Positions 1 through 8,261 are shown, counted from the first letter of the stretch. The stretch: 39,308 nucleotides of DNA from Thiothrix eikelboomii (GCF_900167255.1 NZ_FUYB01000027.1:1-39308), one strand, 5' to 3'. The notes: a model not told the origin generated them from the sequence alone. Numbers and translations are program-made.

Positions 1-273
1 GCACGACAACTAAACTACAAAGCCGCTTGGTATGGGCGCACCGTGGTTCAGATTGACCAATGGAAGCCCAGTTCTAAAACCTGTTCCTGCTGTGGTTTCA
101 AACTCGATATTTTGCCGCTGTCGGTACGTGCTTGGGATTGCCCACAATGCCATACCCATCACCACCGCGACCAGAATACTGCAAAGAATATTAAAGCCGA
201 GGGACTCTCGGTGTTAGCCTTTGGAGAGTGTGTCAGTGGGGCTGGGAAATGCTCAGCCTCCAACGCTCGATGA
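1..273 (+). CDS. tnpB: TnpB (IS200/IS605-type RNA-guided nuclease), C-terminal part only
   Basis: The reading frame is open from base 1, so the gene starts upstream of the window. The visible 90 residues are the TnpB C-terminus. A zinc-ribbon pair (CSCCGF, then CPQCH) brackets LSVRAWDC, and the last RuvC block reads HHHRDQNTAKNI, where the family usually has HDRDxNAAxNI. The RD is kept, while the preceding Asp is His. TnpB proteins are RNA-guided endonucleases of IS200/IS605 and IS1341-type elements, and their guide RNA overlaps the gene's 3' end. The stop at 271-273 lies 9 bases before the right-end hairpin, which fits that organisation. Whether the gene is intact, or has a tnpA partner, cannot be seen here. 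Confidence 0.85.
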   Translation, partial: ARQLNYKAAWYGRTVVQIDQWKPSSKTCSCCGFKLDILPLSVRAWDCPQCHTHHHRDQNTAKNIKAEGLSVLAFGECVSGAGKCSASNAR

Positions 274-282
274 ATGAGGAAT

Positions 283-302
283 CCCCTGACTTTAGTCGGG
301 GG
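283..302 (+). mobile_element. Right-end hairpin of the IS200/IS605-type element
   Basis: CCCCTGAC (283-290) and GTCGGGGG (295-302) pair as an 8-bp stem with one G-T wobble around the loop TTTA. It sits directly after the tnpB stop codon. IS200/IS605 elements end in subterminal hairpins of this kind, and the same structure forms the 3' scaffold of the TnpB guide RNA. The element probably ends a few to about 20 bases further right. I cannot fix the exact cleavage point without an empty site. Confidence 0.75.
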
Positions 303-347
303 AGAAGGTCAAACTCGTTTAACGCTTTCACTACATGGCAGGTTGAT

Positions 348-1739
348 ATGCTTAATCCAGAGGTTCTAGTCCAACTCCATCATATTGTTGGCGATCAAGG
401 TTTACGCACCGATGTTTTAAGTCTGCAGACCTACGGGCGCGATTGGACGAAAATCTATGAGCCAGCGCCTTCTGCCATTGCTCTACCTAAATCTACTGAG
501 CAAGTACAAGCTATTATTCAATTAGCTAATCAAGCAGGTTTCAAAATTGTGCCTTCTGGTGGGCGCACAGGTTTAAGTGGTGGCGCTGTTGCTGCGCAAG
601 GTGAGGTGGTTGTTTCTTTAGAGCGTATGCGCCACATTCTGGATTTTAACGTACAAGATCGCAGTCTAACTTGTGAAGCCGGTGTGATTACTGCACAGAT
701 TCAGCAATTCGCCGCTGAGCAGAATTTGTTTTATCCGGTTGATTTTGCGGCGGCTGGCTCGAGTCAAATTGGTGGCAATATCGCTACCAATGCAGGTGGG
801 ATTAAGGTCATTCGCTATGGTTTGACCCGCCAGCAGGTCTTGGGTTTAGAAGTGGTCACGGGTCAAGGTGAGCTGCTTAAACTCAATCATGGCTTGGTGA
901 AAAATGCGACTGGCTATGATTTACGCCATTTGTTTATTGGCTCAGAAGGGACACTCGGAATTATCACGCAAGCCAGTTTGCAGCTGATCCGTGCACCAGA
1001 CAATCTCACAGTATTGGTCTTAGGTGTGCCAGCGTTTGCGGCACTCATGCAGGTGTTACTGCGCTTTCAAGCTAACTTAGATTTAACAGCTTTTGAGTTT
1101 TTCTCAGCGGAGGCTTTGCATTATGTCGTGCAAGATCAAGGTTTAGCGAAGCCATTTGCTACGCCCGCGCCCTATTATGCTTTGTTGGAGTTTGAAAACG
1201 ATAGTGCAGGGCGTGAGCAAGCGGCTTTGCAGGCGTTTCAGGATGGTTTAGCACAAAACATCGTGCTGGATGGTGTGATGAGCCAGAGCCAAACTCAAGC
1301 TAAGGCCTTATGGCGTTTGCGTGAGCTGATTTCGGAAACCATTTCGGTATATACACCTTATAAAAATGATTTATCGGTGCGCGTGTCGCAAGTGGCGGAG
1401 TTTTTACAAGCGGTTGATCAGCTTGTGGCAGAGCGCTATGCGGCGTTTGAGGTGATTTGGTATGGGCATATTGGTGATGGCAATTTGCATTTGAATATTC
1501 TCAAACCTGCTACTATGGAAAAAGCTGATTTTTTCGAGCATTGTGCAGCGGTGAATGAGCAGGTGTTTGCTTTAACCCAAAGTTTGAAGGGTAGTATTTC
1601 AGCTGAGCATGGCGTGGGTTTATTGAAGCGCGACTATTTAGCGTATAGCCGCAGCCCCGAAGAAATTGCCTATATGCGTGCCATGAAAGCTTTATTCGAC
1701 CCAAATCAGGTGTTGAATCCGGGCAAATTATTGAGCTAA
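348..1739 (+). CDS. FAD-binding oxidoreductase, GlcD / D-2-hydroxyacid dehydrogenase type
   Basis: A 463-residue protein of the FAD-linked oxidase family that includes the glycolate oxidase subunit GlcD, D-lactate dehydrogenase and D-2-hydroxyglutarate dehydrogenase. These oxidise a D-2-hydroxy acid to the 2-oxo acid and pass electrons onward. The N-terminal FAD (PCMH) domain has VPSGGRTGLSGGAV and IGGNIATNAGG. The C-terminal FAD-oxidase domain has YGHIGDGNLHLNI and SAEHGVGLLKRDYL. I chose ATG 348 because family members start shortly before this point. The frame is open back to 228, but that stretch overlaps the IS right end. Substrate cannot be told from sequence. No glcE/glcF partner is adjacent, so a single-subunit enzyme is more likely than a glycolate oxidase complex. 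Confidence 0.85.
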   Translation: MLNPEVLVQLHHIVGDQGLRTDVLSLQTYGRDWTKIYEPAPSAIALPKSTEQVQAIIQLANQAGFKIVPSGGRTGLSGGAVAAQGEVVVSLERMRHILDFNVQDRSLTCEAGVITAQIQQFAAEQNLFYPVDFAAAGSSQIGGNIATNAGGIKVIRYGLTRQQVLGLEVVTGQGELLKLNHGLVKNATGYDLRHLFIGSEGTLGIITQASLQLIRAPDNLTVLVLGVPAFAALMQVLLRFQANLDLTAFEFFSAEALHYVVQDQGLAKPFATPAPYYALLEFENDSAGREQAALQAFQDGLAQNIVLDGVMSQSQTQAKALWRLRELISETISVYTPYKNDLSVRVSQVAEFLQAVDQLVAERYAAFEVIWYGHIGDGNLHLNILKPATMEKADFFEHCAAVNEQVFALTQSLKGSISAEHGVGLLKRDYLAYSRSPEEIAYMRAMKALFDPNQVLNPGKLLS

Positions 1740-1836
1740 TTCAGCGTAAACCTAGCTCTCTCTTCAGTACTAATAGCCCGAGTGCTTAGCTAAAGCTACT
1801 ATACTTTTTAGATTCTTAAAGCATAAGGAGTTTTCA

Positions 1837-2415
1837 ATGGCGCGCACACCTTCCACCATGTTAGCCCTCGGTACATCGGCACCCGATTTTTCTTTGCCGG
1901 AACCCGCGACTGGCAAAACTGTTGCCCTCAAGGATTTTCAAGGCAAACCGCTCTTGGTGGCTTTCATCTGCAATCACTGCCCTTATGTGCTGCATATTCA
2001 AACCGCGTTTGCACGCTTGGCCGAGGAGTATCAGGCGAAAGGGGTCGCAATAGTCGCGATCAATGCTAATGATGTGGCGAATTATCCCGATGACAGTCCT
2101 GAAAACATGGTGCAGCAAGTCAACGATGTCCCTTATACCTTCCCCTATTTATTTGACGAATCCCAGCAAATTGCCAAAGCTTATCAAGCTGCATGTACAC
2201 CCGATTTCTTTGTATTCGACGTGGAGCATAAACTTTATTATCGTGGTCAATTTGATGACTCACGCCCACGTAATGATGAGCCAGTGACAGGGCAAGATAT
2301 GCGCGATGCCCTAGATAGCTTATTGGTAGGGATGGCAGCACCGGAAAATCAATTGGCTTCGTTGGGGTGTAATATTAAGTGGAAGGCGGGGAATGAACCG
2401 GGGTATTTTGGATAA
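1837..2415 (+). CDS. Thioredoxin-family (AhpC/TSA-type redoxin) protein
   Basis: A 192-residue cytoplasmic thioredoxin-fold protein. It starts with the redoxin signature LGTSAPDFSLPEP and carries CNHCPYV about 50 residues in, which is a CxxC-type centre where peroxiredoxin-like and ResA-like proteins have theirs. The cis-Pro loop appears as CTPDFFVFD. No signal peptide is visible, so a cytoplasmic disulfide or peroxide role is likelier than a cytochrome c maturation role. Start ATG 1837 has the ribosome site TAAGGAG eight bases upstream. It stands alone as a single-gene unit. The exact reductant and substrate are unknown. Confidence 0.85.
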   Translation: MARTPSTMLALGTSAPDFSLPEPATGKTVALKDFQGKPLLVAFICNHCPYVLHIQTAFARLAEEYQAKGVAIVAINANDVANYPDDSPENMVQQVNDVPYTFPYLFDESQQIAKAYQAACTPDFFVFDVEHKLYYRGQFDDSRPRNDEPVTGQDMRDALDSLLVGMAAPENQLASLGCNIKWKAGNEPGYFG

Positions 2416-2477
2416 TCAGATAAGTTGCTCTACTTAATAATTTTTTAGATATTTCAATGAGTTGAAAAAAAGCAAAG

Positions 2478-2729
2478 CTAGGTATGTTGTTTTTCTTCAT
2501 TTAAAAGACATTTTGCTCCATATTGCTCTAAAAGGATACCAAGAACCTTGCCCCTGATTTTATTGAATTCTTGCCTTTTCTTATGCGGATCGCTGAAGTC
2601 GAAGTAAGTTTCTATATCTTGCTCTGATAATAATCATCCAAACACTGACGCTTCAAAATATTGCTGATCCTCTGGGTAGTCGAATGCTATTTCAGTATTC
2701 AATGTTGACAAGTTATCGTATTGGTTCAT
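2478..2729 (-). pseudogene. Small ORF interrupted by an in-frame TGA, downstream of Uma2
   Basis: Reading leftward from ATG at 2729, a frame runs 31 codons (MNQYDNLSTLNTEIAFDYPE...EASVFG), meets TGA at 2636-2634, and stays open in the same frame for about 50 more codons (LLSEQDIETYFDFSDPHKKR...) to TAG at 2480-2478. The sequence on both sides of the TGA looks protein-like, with mixed polar and hydrophobic composition. A TGG-to-TGA change would explain it. The start lies 7 bases after the Uma2 stop on the same strand, so both may share a transcript. I do not recognise the family. The short product or the internal frame could each be expressed, but one nonsense-mutated gene is the simplest reading. 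Confidence 0.45.
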
Positions 2730-2736
2730 AAAGCTA

Positions 2737-3351
2737 TTATTTACTTAAAAATATATATAACTCATCCACACTCACGTCCAAACCTACTGACTCCAAATTT
2801 AGGACTTGCCCTGTTGTAAAATATTCCAACTTCCACTCCTTGCGCCGCCGATAAACCTCCACATAAGGAGAATCTTGCGAACACAGTACATATTCCTGCA
2901 AGGCAGGAATCAGTCGATAACCACTTAGCTTTTCGGACCGATCTTTTTGTACGGTACTGACTGATAAAACTTCAATAATTAAACAGGGCGATTTATTCGC
3001 ATAAGTGTCTGTTTCTTCTTCGCAGCTTACTTGCACATCGGGGTAGTAAAAGCGCGTATCACCTAAAGTTTCGATAGCAACTTTCATGTCAGATTGAAAG
3101 ACTTGGCAGCGTGAGCCTGCTAAATGGTTAAACAACAGGTTTGCCAGTTTCATGCTAAGAATATTATGGTTACGACTTGCTCCCGCCATCGCATAAACCA
3201 GCCCATTATTGTATTCGCAGCGCGTGCCTTCATCCGCACGATCATTTTCTAGGCGTAAATAGTCCTCAGGGGAAATAGAGTTGGTTTGTGGTAGCGCACC
3301 CATATTGAAAGCTCCAAGGTTATTACTGCCTAGTTTAGCATTATTAGTCAT
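2737..3351 (-). CDS. Uma2-family (DUF820) PD-(D/E)XK nuclease-like protein
   Basis: A 204-residue Uma2/DUF820 protein. Typical blocks are ISPEDYLRLEND near the N-terminus, CEYNNGLVYAMAGAS, FYYPDVQVSC (the PD of the nuclease core), CLIIEVLSVST (the acidic residue) and a following DRSEKLSGY (the Lys region). The family has a restriction-endonuclease fold. It is abundant in cyanobacteria and filamentous bacteria, and its biological job is mostly unknown. The first ~25 residues are atypical, and an internal Met at residue 17 is an alternative start. No obvious partner gene is seen except the interrupted small ORF just downstream. Confidence 0.85.
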   Translation of the reverse strand: MTNNAKLGSNNLGAFNMGALPQTNSISPEDYLRLENDRADEGTRCEYNNGLVYAMAGASRNHNILSMKLANLLFNHLAGSRCQVFQSDMKVAIETLGDTRFYYPDVQVSCEEETDTYANKSPCLIIEVLSVSTVQKDRSEKLSGYRLIPALQEYVLCSQDSPYVEVYRRRKEWKLEYFTTGQVLNLESVGLDVSVDELYIFLSK

Positions 3352-3430
3352 TGCCCCCCAAAGCCGCTAGAATACCTCCCCATCTCTAACTCCCAGCAAC
3401 TAGATCTGCAATCTGGTTAAGGAATTTGTC

Positions 3431-4786
3431 GTGAAAAAACCTGAACTGCTAGCACCCGCTGGCACTTTAAAAAACATGCGTTATGCCTTCGCTTATGGCG
3501 CAGATGCGGTCTATGCGGGGCAACCGCGTTACAGCCTGCGGGTACGTAATAATGACTTTCAGAATGATGTACTCGCGACGGGTATTCGTGAAGCCCATGC
3601 TTTAGGCAAGCAATTTTTTGTGGCGGCTAATACCATGCCGCATAACTCCAAAGTCAAAACCTTCCTGCGCGATCTTGAGCCAGTGATTCAAATGCAGCCG
3701 GATGCGCTGATTATGGCGGATCCGGGGTTGATTATGATGGTGCGCGAAACCTTCCCTGACGCGGTGATTCATTTATCGGTACAGATGAATACGGTGAATT
3801 ATGCCAGTGTGAAGTTTTGGCAGAAGCTCGGTGTGAAGCGGATTATTTTGTCACGTGAGTTATCCTTGGATGAAATCGCCGAAATCCGCCAAGAATGCCC
3901 CGACATGGAGCTAGAGGTATTCGTGCATGGTGCTTTGTGTATCGCGTATTCCGGGCGTTGTTTGTTGTCCGGCTATTTTAATCACCGCGATCCGAATCAA
4001 GGCACTTGCACCAACTCTTGCCGTTGGGAATACAAAACCACGGAAGCGGCTGAAACTCCAGATGGTGCTATCGTCCCACGTGAAGCCGTGTTGTCGATGG
4101 CTGCCTTCAATCAAGTGGCGAGTACCGCCGATTGTGGCAATCAACAACGTCATCCGTTAGCGGATCGGGTGTACTTTTTGGAAGAGGCCAGTCGTCCGGG
4201 AGAGTTATTGCCGGTGATGGAAGATGAACACGGCACTTATATTATGAACTCCAAAGACTTACGCGCTATTGAGCATGTACAGCGCTTATGTGAAATCGGT
4301 GTAGATAGCCTGAAAATCGAAGGCCGTACCAAATCCCATTATTACGCTGCTCGCACCGCACAAGCCTATCGCCAAGCGATTGATGATGCCGTAGCAGGTA
4401 AGCCTTTTGACGATAAGCTGTTAGGTATTCTGGAAAACTTAGCGAATCGTGGTTATACCGACGGCTTCTATGAGCGTCATCATACCCATGAATACCAAAA
4501 CTATATCCAAGGCGCTTCACAAAGCCATCAGCAGCAATTCGTTGCTGAAATGATCAGCTATGATGCCACCAATGGCTGGATGGATGTAGAGGTGAAGAAT
4601 CGTTTTGCAGTGGGTGATCGGATTGAGCTGATTGTGCCGAATGCAGAAAACATCGAAATCACTTTAGAGGCGATGTTCAATAAGCAGGGCGAACCAATTG
4701 AAGTTGCACCCGGTAGTGGGCATTTTGTGAAGATTCCTGTGCCGAATATGCAGGCGGATAAGGTGTTGGTGAGTCGCTTTTTATAA
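3431..4786 (+). CDS. trhP: tRNA 5-hydroxyuridine modification protein, peptidase U32 family (TrhP/YegQ)
   Basis: A 451-residue protein, almost the length of E. coli TrhP (YegQ, ~453). It opens with KPELLAPAGTLKNMRYAFAYGADAVYAGQ and has the U32 signature EVFVHGALCIAYSGRCLLS. CTNSCRWEY is part of the cysteine set expected to hold an iron-sulfur cluster, and SLKIEGRTKSHYY is also present. Despite the peptidase name, TrhP-type proteins use prephenate-dependent chemistry to hydroxylate uridine 34 of tRNAs to ho5U, the first step towards cmo5U. It is a single gene, with a converging LRR gene downstream. Confidence 0.92.
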   Translation: MKKPELLAPAGTLKNMRYAFAYGADAVYAGQPRYSLRVRNNDFQNDVLATGIREAHALGKQFFVAANTMPHNSKVKTFLRDLEPVIQMQPDALIMADPGLIMMVRETFPDAVIHLSVQMNTVNYASVKFWQKLGVKRIILSRELSLDEIAEIRQECPDMELEVFVHGALCIAYSGRCLLSGYFNHRDPNQGTCTNSCRWEYKTTEAAETPDGAIVPREAVLSMAAFNQVASTADCGNQQRHPLADRVYFLEEASRPGELLPVMEDEHGTYIMNSKDLRAIEHVQRLCEIGVDSLKIEGRTKSHYYAARTAQAYRQAIDDAVAGKPFDDKLLGILENLANRGYTDGFYERHHTHEYQNYIQGASQSHQQQFVAEMISYDATNGWMDVEVKNRFAVGDRIELIVPNAENIEITLEAMFNKQGEPIEVAPGSGHFVKIPVPNMQADKVLVSRFL

Positions 4787-4824
4787 TTCTGCTTAAAGTA
4801 CGCAAACCTATCCCTTGTACCTTT

Positions 4825-5832
4825 TTAGGGTTGGGGGGTAGGTTTATGTGTTTTTTGCTGTTCAGTCCAAGGATTTCCGTACAACATGACCCCTCCTAGG
4901 TCATCCTTCCCTAATTTTAACGGTTGCTTTCTGAGCAGTGGTTTGAGCGGCTTAATGTCCTTAACAAGATTATGCGTTAAATCTAAAAAGGTTAATTCGG
5001 TAAGAGCGTGTAGTGGGCTAAGATCGCGAATCAGATTATGGCTTAAACTCAATGATTGCAAAGTTGTTAAACGTTTTAATCCCTCAAGGCTTTCAATGCC
5101 ATTATGACTAAGATTGAGTGTTTTTAACGAGAGCTGTGCTAGGGCTTCAAATTGGGTAATTTGATTATGGCTTGCGTGAATGAAACTAAGCTGAGTTCGG
5201 CTTGCTAAACCTTCTAAAGTGGTGAGCTGGTTATTAGCCAAGGCTAAACACTCTAATTTATTCAAGGTGGGCAAGTCTAACTGGGTTAACTTATTATTTT
5301 GAATCATCAAATAGGTTAAAGCGGGCAAATCTGTTAGCCGACCTAAACTTTGTAATGAATTACCGTTTAAGTTTAAAAGCTCTAATCGTGGAAAATAAGG
5401 AATAGTCGCTAAATCACTGAAGGTGCTAATGTGCGCTAGATGAAGCTGTTTCAGCTGTGGCAGGGTACTTAAGCCAGTGAGTCCTTGTAATGGATTTAAA
5501 TTCAGGCGCAAAAATACCAAATTCTCTAAGCTTGATAGGGCGCTTATGTTCTGTAAGCAGTTTTGCTCCAAATCTAAATAGGTTAAATCGGTCAGCACGC
5601 TAAGCTCTGCAAGATCATCGAGTCGATTATGTCCTAAGTCCAGTCTTTTGAGTTTGCTAAGTGCTGCAATACCTTTTAGGTGAGTGAGCTGATTTCCCCC
5701 TAAATAGAGTTCTTCCACATCGGTCAGGGCTAAGAGTTTTTTAGGTAGCTTACCCATTTTACAACCGCTTAAATCAACGATGCGGCTTTGTTGTAGCCGA
5801 GCTTGCTCAAGTATTTCAAGATGATTGTGCAT
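4825..5832 (-). CDS. Leucine-rich-repeat protein (SDS22-like, ~13 repeats)
   Basis: A 335-residue protein made almost wholly of ~22-residue repeats of the form LxxLxLxxNxLxxLxxLxxLxx. I count about 13, for example VEELYLGGNQLTHLKGI and LKTLNLSHNGIESLEGL. The C-terminus has the cap-like MLYGNPWTEQQ. There is no signal peptide, membrane segment, kinase, Roc or TIR domain, so a free cytoplasmic protein-binding scaffold is the best guess. Such proteins often bind partners rather than catalyse. The gene lies 22 bases after the DeoR regulator on the same strand and may be co-transcribed with it. The start context contains a duplicated TTCTATGCTC. Function unknown. Confidence 0.85.
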   Translation of the reverse strand: MHNHLEILEQARLQQSRIVDLSGCKMGKLPKKLLALTDVEELYLGGNQLTHLKGIAALSKLKRLDLGHNRLDDLAELSVLTDLTYLDLEQNCLQNISALSSLENLVFLRLNLNPLQGLTGLSTLPQLKQLHLAHISTFSDLATIPYFPRLELLNLNGNSLQSLGRLTDLPALTYLMIQNNKLTQLDLPTLNKLECLALANNQLTTLEGLASRTQLSFIHASHNQITQFEALAQLSLKTLNLSHNGIESLEGLKRLTTLQSLSLSHNLIRDLSPLHALTELTFLDLTHNLVKDIKPLKPLLRKQPLKLGKDDLGGVMLYGNPWTEQQKTHKPTPQP

Positions 5833-5854
5833 TAACCTTCTTCTATGCTCTCTT

Positions 5855-6610
5855 CTATGCTCTTATGAGTGTTATGCCGAAGTTTTCATAACTAGCGAGT
5901 AGGGAGTCTGCACTAGCCCCGCTCAGGATTAAAGCACTCACTGATGACAGTGAACCAATCTTATAAGGTGAAACCTTATCAAGCTTTTCTGATGAGGCTA
6001 GTACGATAGTTTCTGCGGCTTGTTGGCTAATAGCGCGTTTCATAGTGGCTTCTTCTAAATCGCCAGTCGTTAATCCATAGCTTGGATGCACACCTGTGAC
6101 ACCCATGAAGTATAGATCAACGCGCAGATTATGGATGGCCTCTAAAGCGGTTGCGCCTACAGTTACAATCGAGTGCTTGAAAAGTTTACCGCCAATTAAG
6201 ATCACCTCGATTTGTGGATAGGCGACCAATTCGACGGCAATGGAAGGGCTATGTGTGACGATAGTGCATGTAAGGTCAGTCGGCAGCTGTTGGACAAGTT
6301 GTTTTGTGGTAGTCCCGCCATCTAAAAAGACGGTTTGCCCAGTTTGAATCAATGAGATTGCTGCTTGAGCAAGGAGCACCTTCTCTTCTAAGCCTATCTG
6401 CAAGCGTGTATTAAAATCGCCCAAGGCGGGTGAAATTGGCAAAGCGCCACCATGTACGCGCTGTACTAAACCTTGTTTAGCCAATTCGCGCAAATCACGT
6501 CGAATCGTATCTTCAGACACTTGCAGCGCTTGAGCGCTGTCTTTGGCAACGATTTGCCCGTTGATTTGTAGTTGTTGGATAAGAAATTGCTTGCGTTGCT
6601 GGGTTAACAT
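5855..6610 (-). CDS. DeoR/GlpR-family transcriptional regulator
   Basis: A 251-residue DeoR-type repressor. The N-terminal helix-turn-helix is LTQQRKQFLIQQLQINGQI through VSEDTIRRDLRELAKQGLV, followed by the family hallmark RVHGGALP. The C-terminal sensor domain has FLDGGTTTKQLVQQLP and the GGKL and TTGDLEEATMKRAI segments typical of the sugar-phosphate-binding fold. It is divergent from nudK, with a 106-bp shared intergenic region. Regulators of this family respond to phosphorylated sugars or nucleosides. The ligand here is unknown, but divergence from a sugar-nucleotide pyrophosphatase is suggestive. Confidence 0.9.
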   Translation of the reverse strand: MLTQQRKQFLIQQLQINGQIVAKDSAQALQVSEDTIRRDLRELAKQGLVQRVHGGALPISPALGDFNTRLQIGLEEKVLLAQAAISLIQTGQTVFLDGGTTTKQLVQQLPTDLTCTIVTHSPSIAVELVAYPQIEVILIGGKLFKHSIVTVGATALEAIHNLRVDLYFMGVTGVHPSYGLTTGDLEEATMKRAISQQAAETIVLASSEKLDKVSPYKIGSLSSVSALILSGASADSLLASYENFGITLIRA

Positions 6611-6716
6611 GGTTGCATGAATTTTCTTGAAAATTAACGAATATGCATGAATAATAATTCAAGCTAGTTCAACTAGCGATAGTTAGCGGATAAAAATCTT
6701 AATTTGAGTTGATACT
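6611..6716. promoter_or_regulatory. Divergent DeoR / nudK intergenic region with repeats
   Basis: This 106-bp AT-rich gap must hold both promoters. TGCATGAAT occurs twice, and the palindrome GCTAGTT-C-AACTAGC lies at 6663-6677. These are plausible operators for the adjacent DeoR regulator, but nothing here proves binding. Confidence 0.35.
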
Positions 6717-7298
6717 ATGAATGATCGTGTAAGAATCAGCAAAATTGAGTTGCTCTCAGATAATTGGTACATTCTAAAAAAAGCAACATTTACTTACTTG
6801 CGTAATAACGGCGAATGGCAAACTCAGCAGCGCGAATTTTATGATCGTGGTAATGGTGCGACGATTTTGCTTTATAACTTAGCACAGCAAACCGTGGTGT
6901 TGACGCGGCAGTTTCGCTTTCCAGTGTTTATGAATGGCTTGGAGTCGGGTTTATTAATTGAAACTGCAGCGGGTTTATTGGATGAAGCTAGCGCAGAAGA
7001 GCGGATTCGTTTGGAGGCTGAAGAAGAAACCGGCTATCAAGTGCAAGCGATTGAAAAAGTGTTTGAAGCGTATATGAGTCCGGGTTCAGTCACGGAAAAG
7101 CTCTATTTTTATGTGGCCGAGTATGAGCATCAGCAGCGAGTTGGCTCAGGCGGTGGTTTAGAGCAAGAGGGCGAGGATATTGAGGTTTTGGAGTTATCGT
7201 TTACGCAAGCACTGGCAATGATGCAAACTGGCGAAATTCAAGATGCCAAAACGATCATGCTCTTGCAATATGCCGCGTTGCATATTTTTCGTGCCTGA
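6717..7298 (+). CDS. nudK: GDP-mannose pyrophosphatase NudK (Nudix hydrolase)
   Basis: The 193-residue protein matches E. coli NudK (191 residues) along its length, for example in LLSDNW, YDRGNGATILLYN, LTRQFRFP, the YMSPGSVTEK stretch and GEDIEVLEL. NudK hydrolyses GDP-mannose and similar sugar nucleotides to sugar phosphate and nucleotide. The Nudix box runs from GLLDEAS to EAEEETGY. The first Glu of the consensus box is Ser here, while the catalytic EEETG end is intact. It is transcribed away from the DeoR gene. Confidence 0.92.
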   Translation: MNDRVRISKIELLSDNWYILKKATFTYLRNNGEWQTQQREFYDRGNGATILLYNLAQQTVVLTRQFRFPVFMNGLESGLLIETAAGLLDEASAEERIRLEAEEETGYQVQAIEKVFEAYMSPGSVTEKLYFYVAEYEHQQRVGSGGGLEQEGEDIEVLELSFTQALAMMQTGEIQDAKTIMLLQYAALHIFRA

Positions 7299-7346
7299 CA
7301 ATTTAATAGGTAAGCGCCTCTGCAGAGTATTCTTTGTTGGAGTTAA

Positions 7347-7912
7347 GCAATCGAGAGTGGTATTGAATTTGGGATGGTAACGAATAAAAAAGTCGAAAGT
7401 ACTAAAACCCTCGATAAAGAAACGATGGTGACTTTTACAAACGAAGATTTTGCTAAAGCGCTTGCTAAGCGCAATGTGAAAACTGAGAAAGCCTTCTGCT
7501 TGCCACTGACAGCAGGCAATTTTGGCATTGAGGATCAGGCAGTCACTCCTGTCCCTCAATATATGATTTATCACGGCAAGGTAGCATATAGCCCCTTCGA
7601 TTTTGCAAACGATCCACCGATGAAGCGCAATGCCTATGTTGAATATAGTATTTGGAATACGCTGTATGACCCCACTCAGCATTTAAAAATGCGTTTGCCA
7701 GTGACGGTTCAGATACCTTAGCCGAGTGGGTAAAAGCAAATCGGAATATCGGCAATAAAGATGTGGTGATATGGTTTACTGCGGGCTTTCATCATACCCC
7801 ACGGATGGAGGATTGGCCGGTGATGACGACAGAGTGGAAGACTGTGTATCTGATGCCGTGTAACTTCTTTAGCCATAATCCAGCGATTACTTTGCGGAAG
7901 CCGAAGGATTAG
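7347..7912 (+). pseudogene. Copper amine oxidase remnant, core deleted and frameshifted
   Basis: Two separated parts of a copper amine oxidase are stuck together. Codons around 7430-7540 (FTNEDFAKALAKRNV, FCLPLTAGNFGIED) resemble the N-terminal N3 domain. From about 7545 the sequence is already C-terminal (KRNAYVEYSIWNTLYDPTQ). The catalytic core with the topaquinone tyrosine and two of the copper histidines is missing. A second lesion follows: at the A-run near 7685-7690 the frame shifts, and the C-terminus continues in another frame as GSDTLAEWVKANRNIGNKD, then WFTAGFHHTPRMEDWPVM, which keeps the last copper histidine region, ending at TAG 7910-7912. An intact enzyme would have about 640-700 residues. 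This one cannot be functional. Confidence 0.75.
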
Positions 7913-7937
7913 CACTAGTTAGGTGTAAGCATGATGA

Positions 7938-7967
7938 CAAAGTGAGTTAATTTTTTAGCTCACTTTG
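7938..7967 (+). terminator. Strong hairpin after the amine oxidase remnant
   Basis: CAAAGTGAGTTAA pairs with TTAGCTCACTTTG over 13 bp (one T-G wobble) around TTTT. No long T run follows on either strand, so it is a weak terminator candidate or a structural palindrome left from the lost gene. Confidence 0.4.
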
Positions 7968-8108
7968 GGTTTGGCGGCTTTAAATTATTTTAAAAACTAC
8001 CCAGCTTTCAAATAGCAACCCTATACACTTAGATCTAATTCCTCAGACAATGGTCTACATGCTTTGATTAAGGGCTGAGATAAGCCTATGTATTAGGACA
8101 CACCCGGA

Positions 8109-8261
8109 TTATCCGCTAAAGTAAGAAATAAAGGCTCTAACCGGGAGTTGTGCGATAGCATCACGCCCTGAGGGTTCTTCTACTCCGTAGAATAAGTTTT
8201 TGACAGCAAACTTTCTTTTTAATTTGCCAATAAGAACTTCATTCACTCCCATTTCTTCCAT
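8109..8261 (-). CDS. Hypothetical 50-residue protein
   Basis: This short leftward ORF lies in an otherwise gene-free stretch (7968-8359). It starts at ATG 8261 with AAGGA about ten bases upstream and encodes MEEMGVNEVLIGKLKRKF...YFSG. Composition looks protein-like (KLKRKFAVKNLFYGVEEP). The codons just before the ATG (KELVD) continue the same style, so it may instead be the tail of a decayed larger gene. I do not recognise it. The palindrome TTCTAC-TCC-GTAGAA lies inside the ORF. The rest of the stretch shows nothing else I can support. Confidence 0.3.
   Translation of the reverse strand: MEEMGVNEVLIGKLKRKFAVKNLFYGVEEPSGRDAIAQLPVRAFISYFSG

Noticed and set aside
2634-2636. Selenocysteine codon at the in-frame TGA
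   Set aside because: No redox motif around it and no evident SECIS-type hairpin directly downstream. A nonsense mutation is simpler.
7194-7682. 162-codon minus-strand ORF
   Set aside because: It overlaps nudK and the amine oxidase remnant in antisense, and composition is not protein-like.
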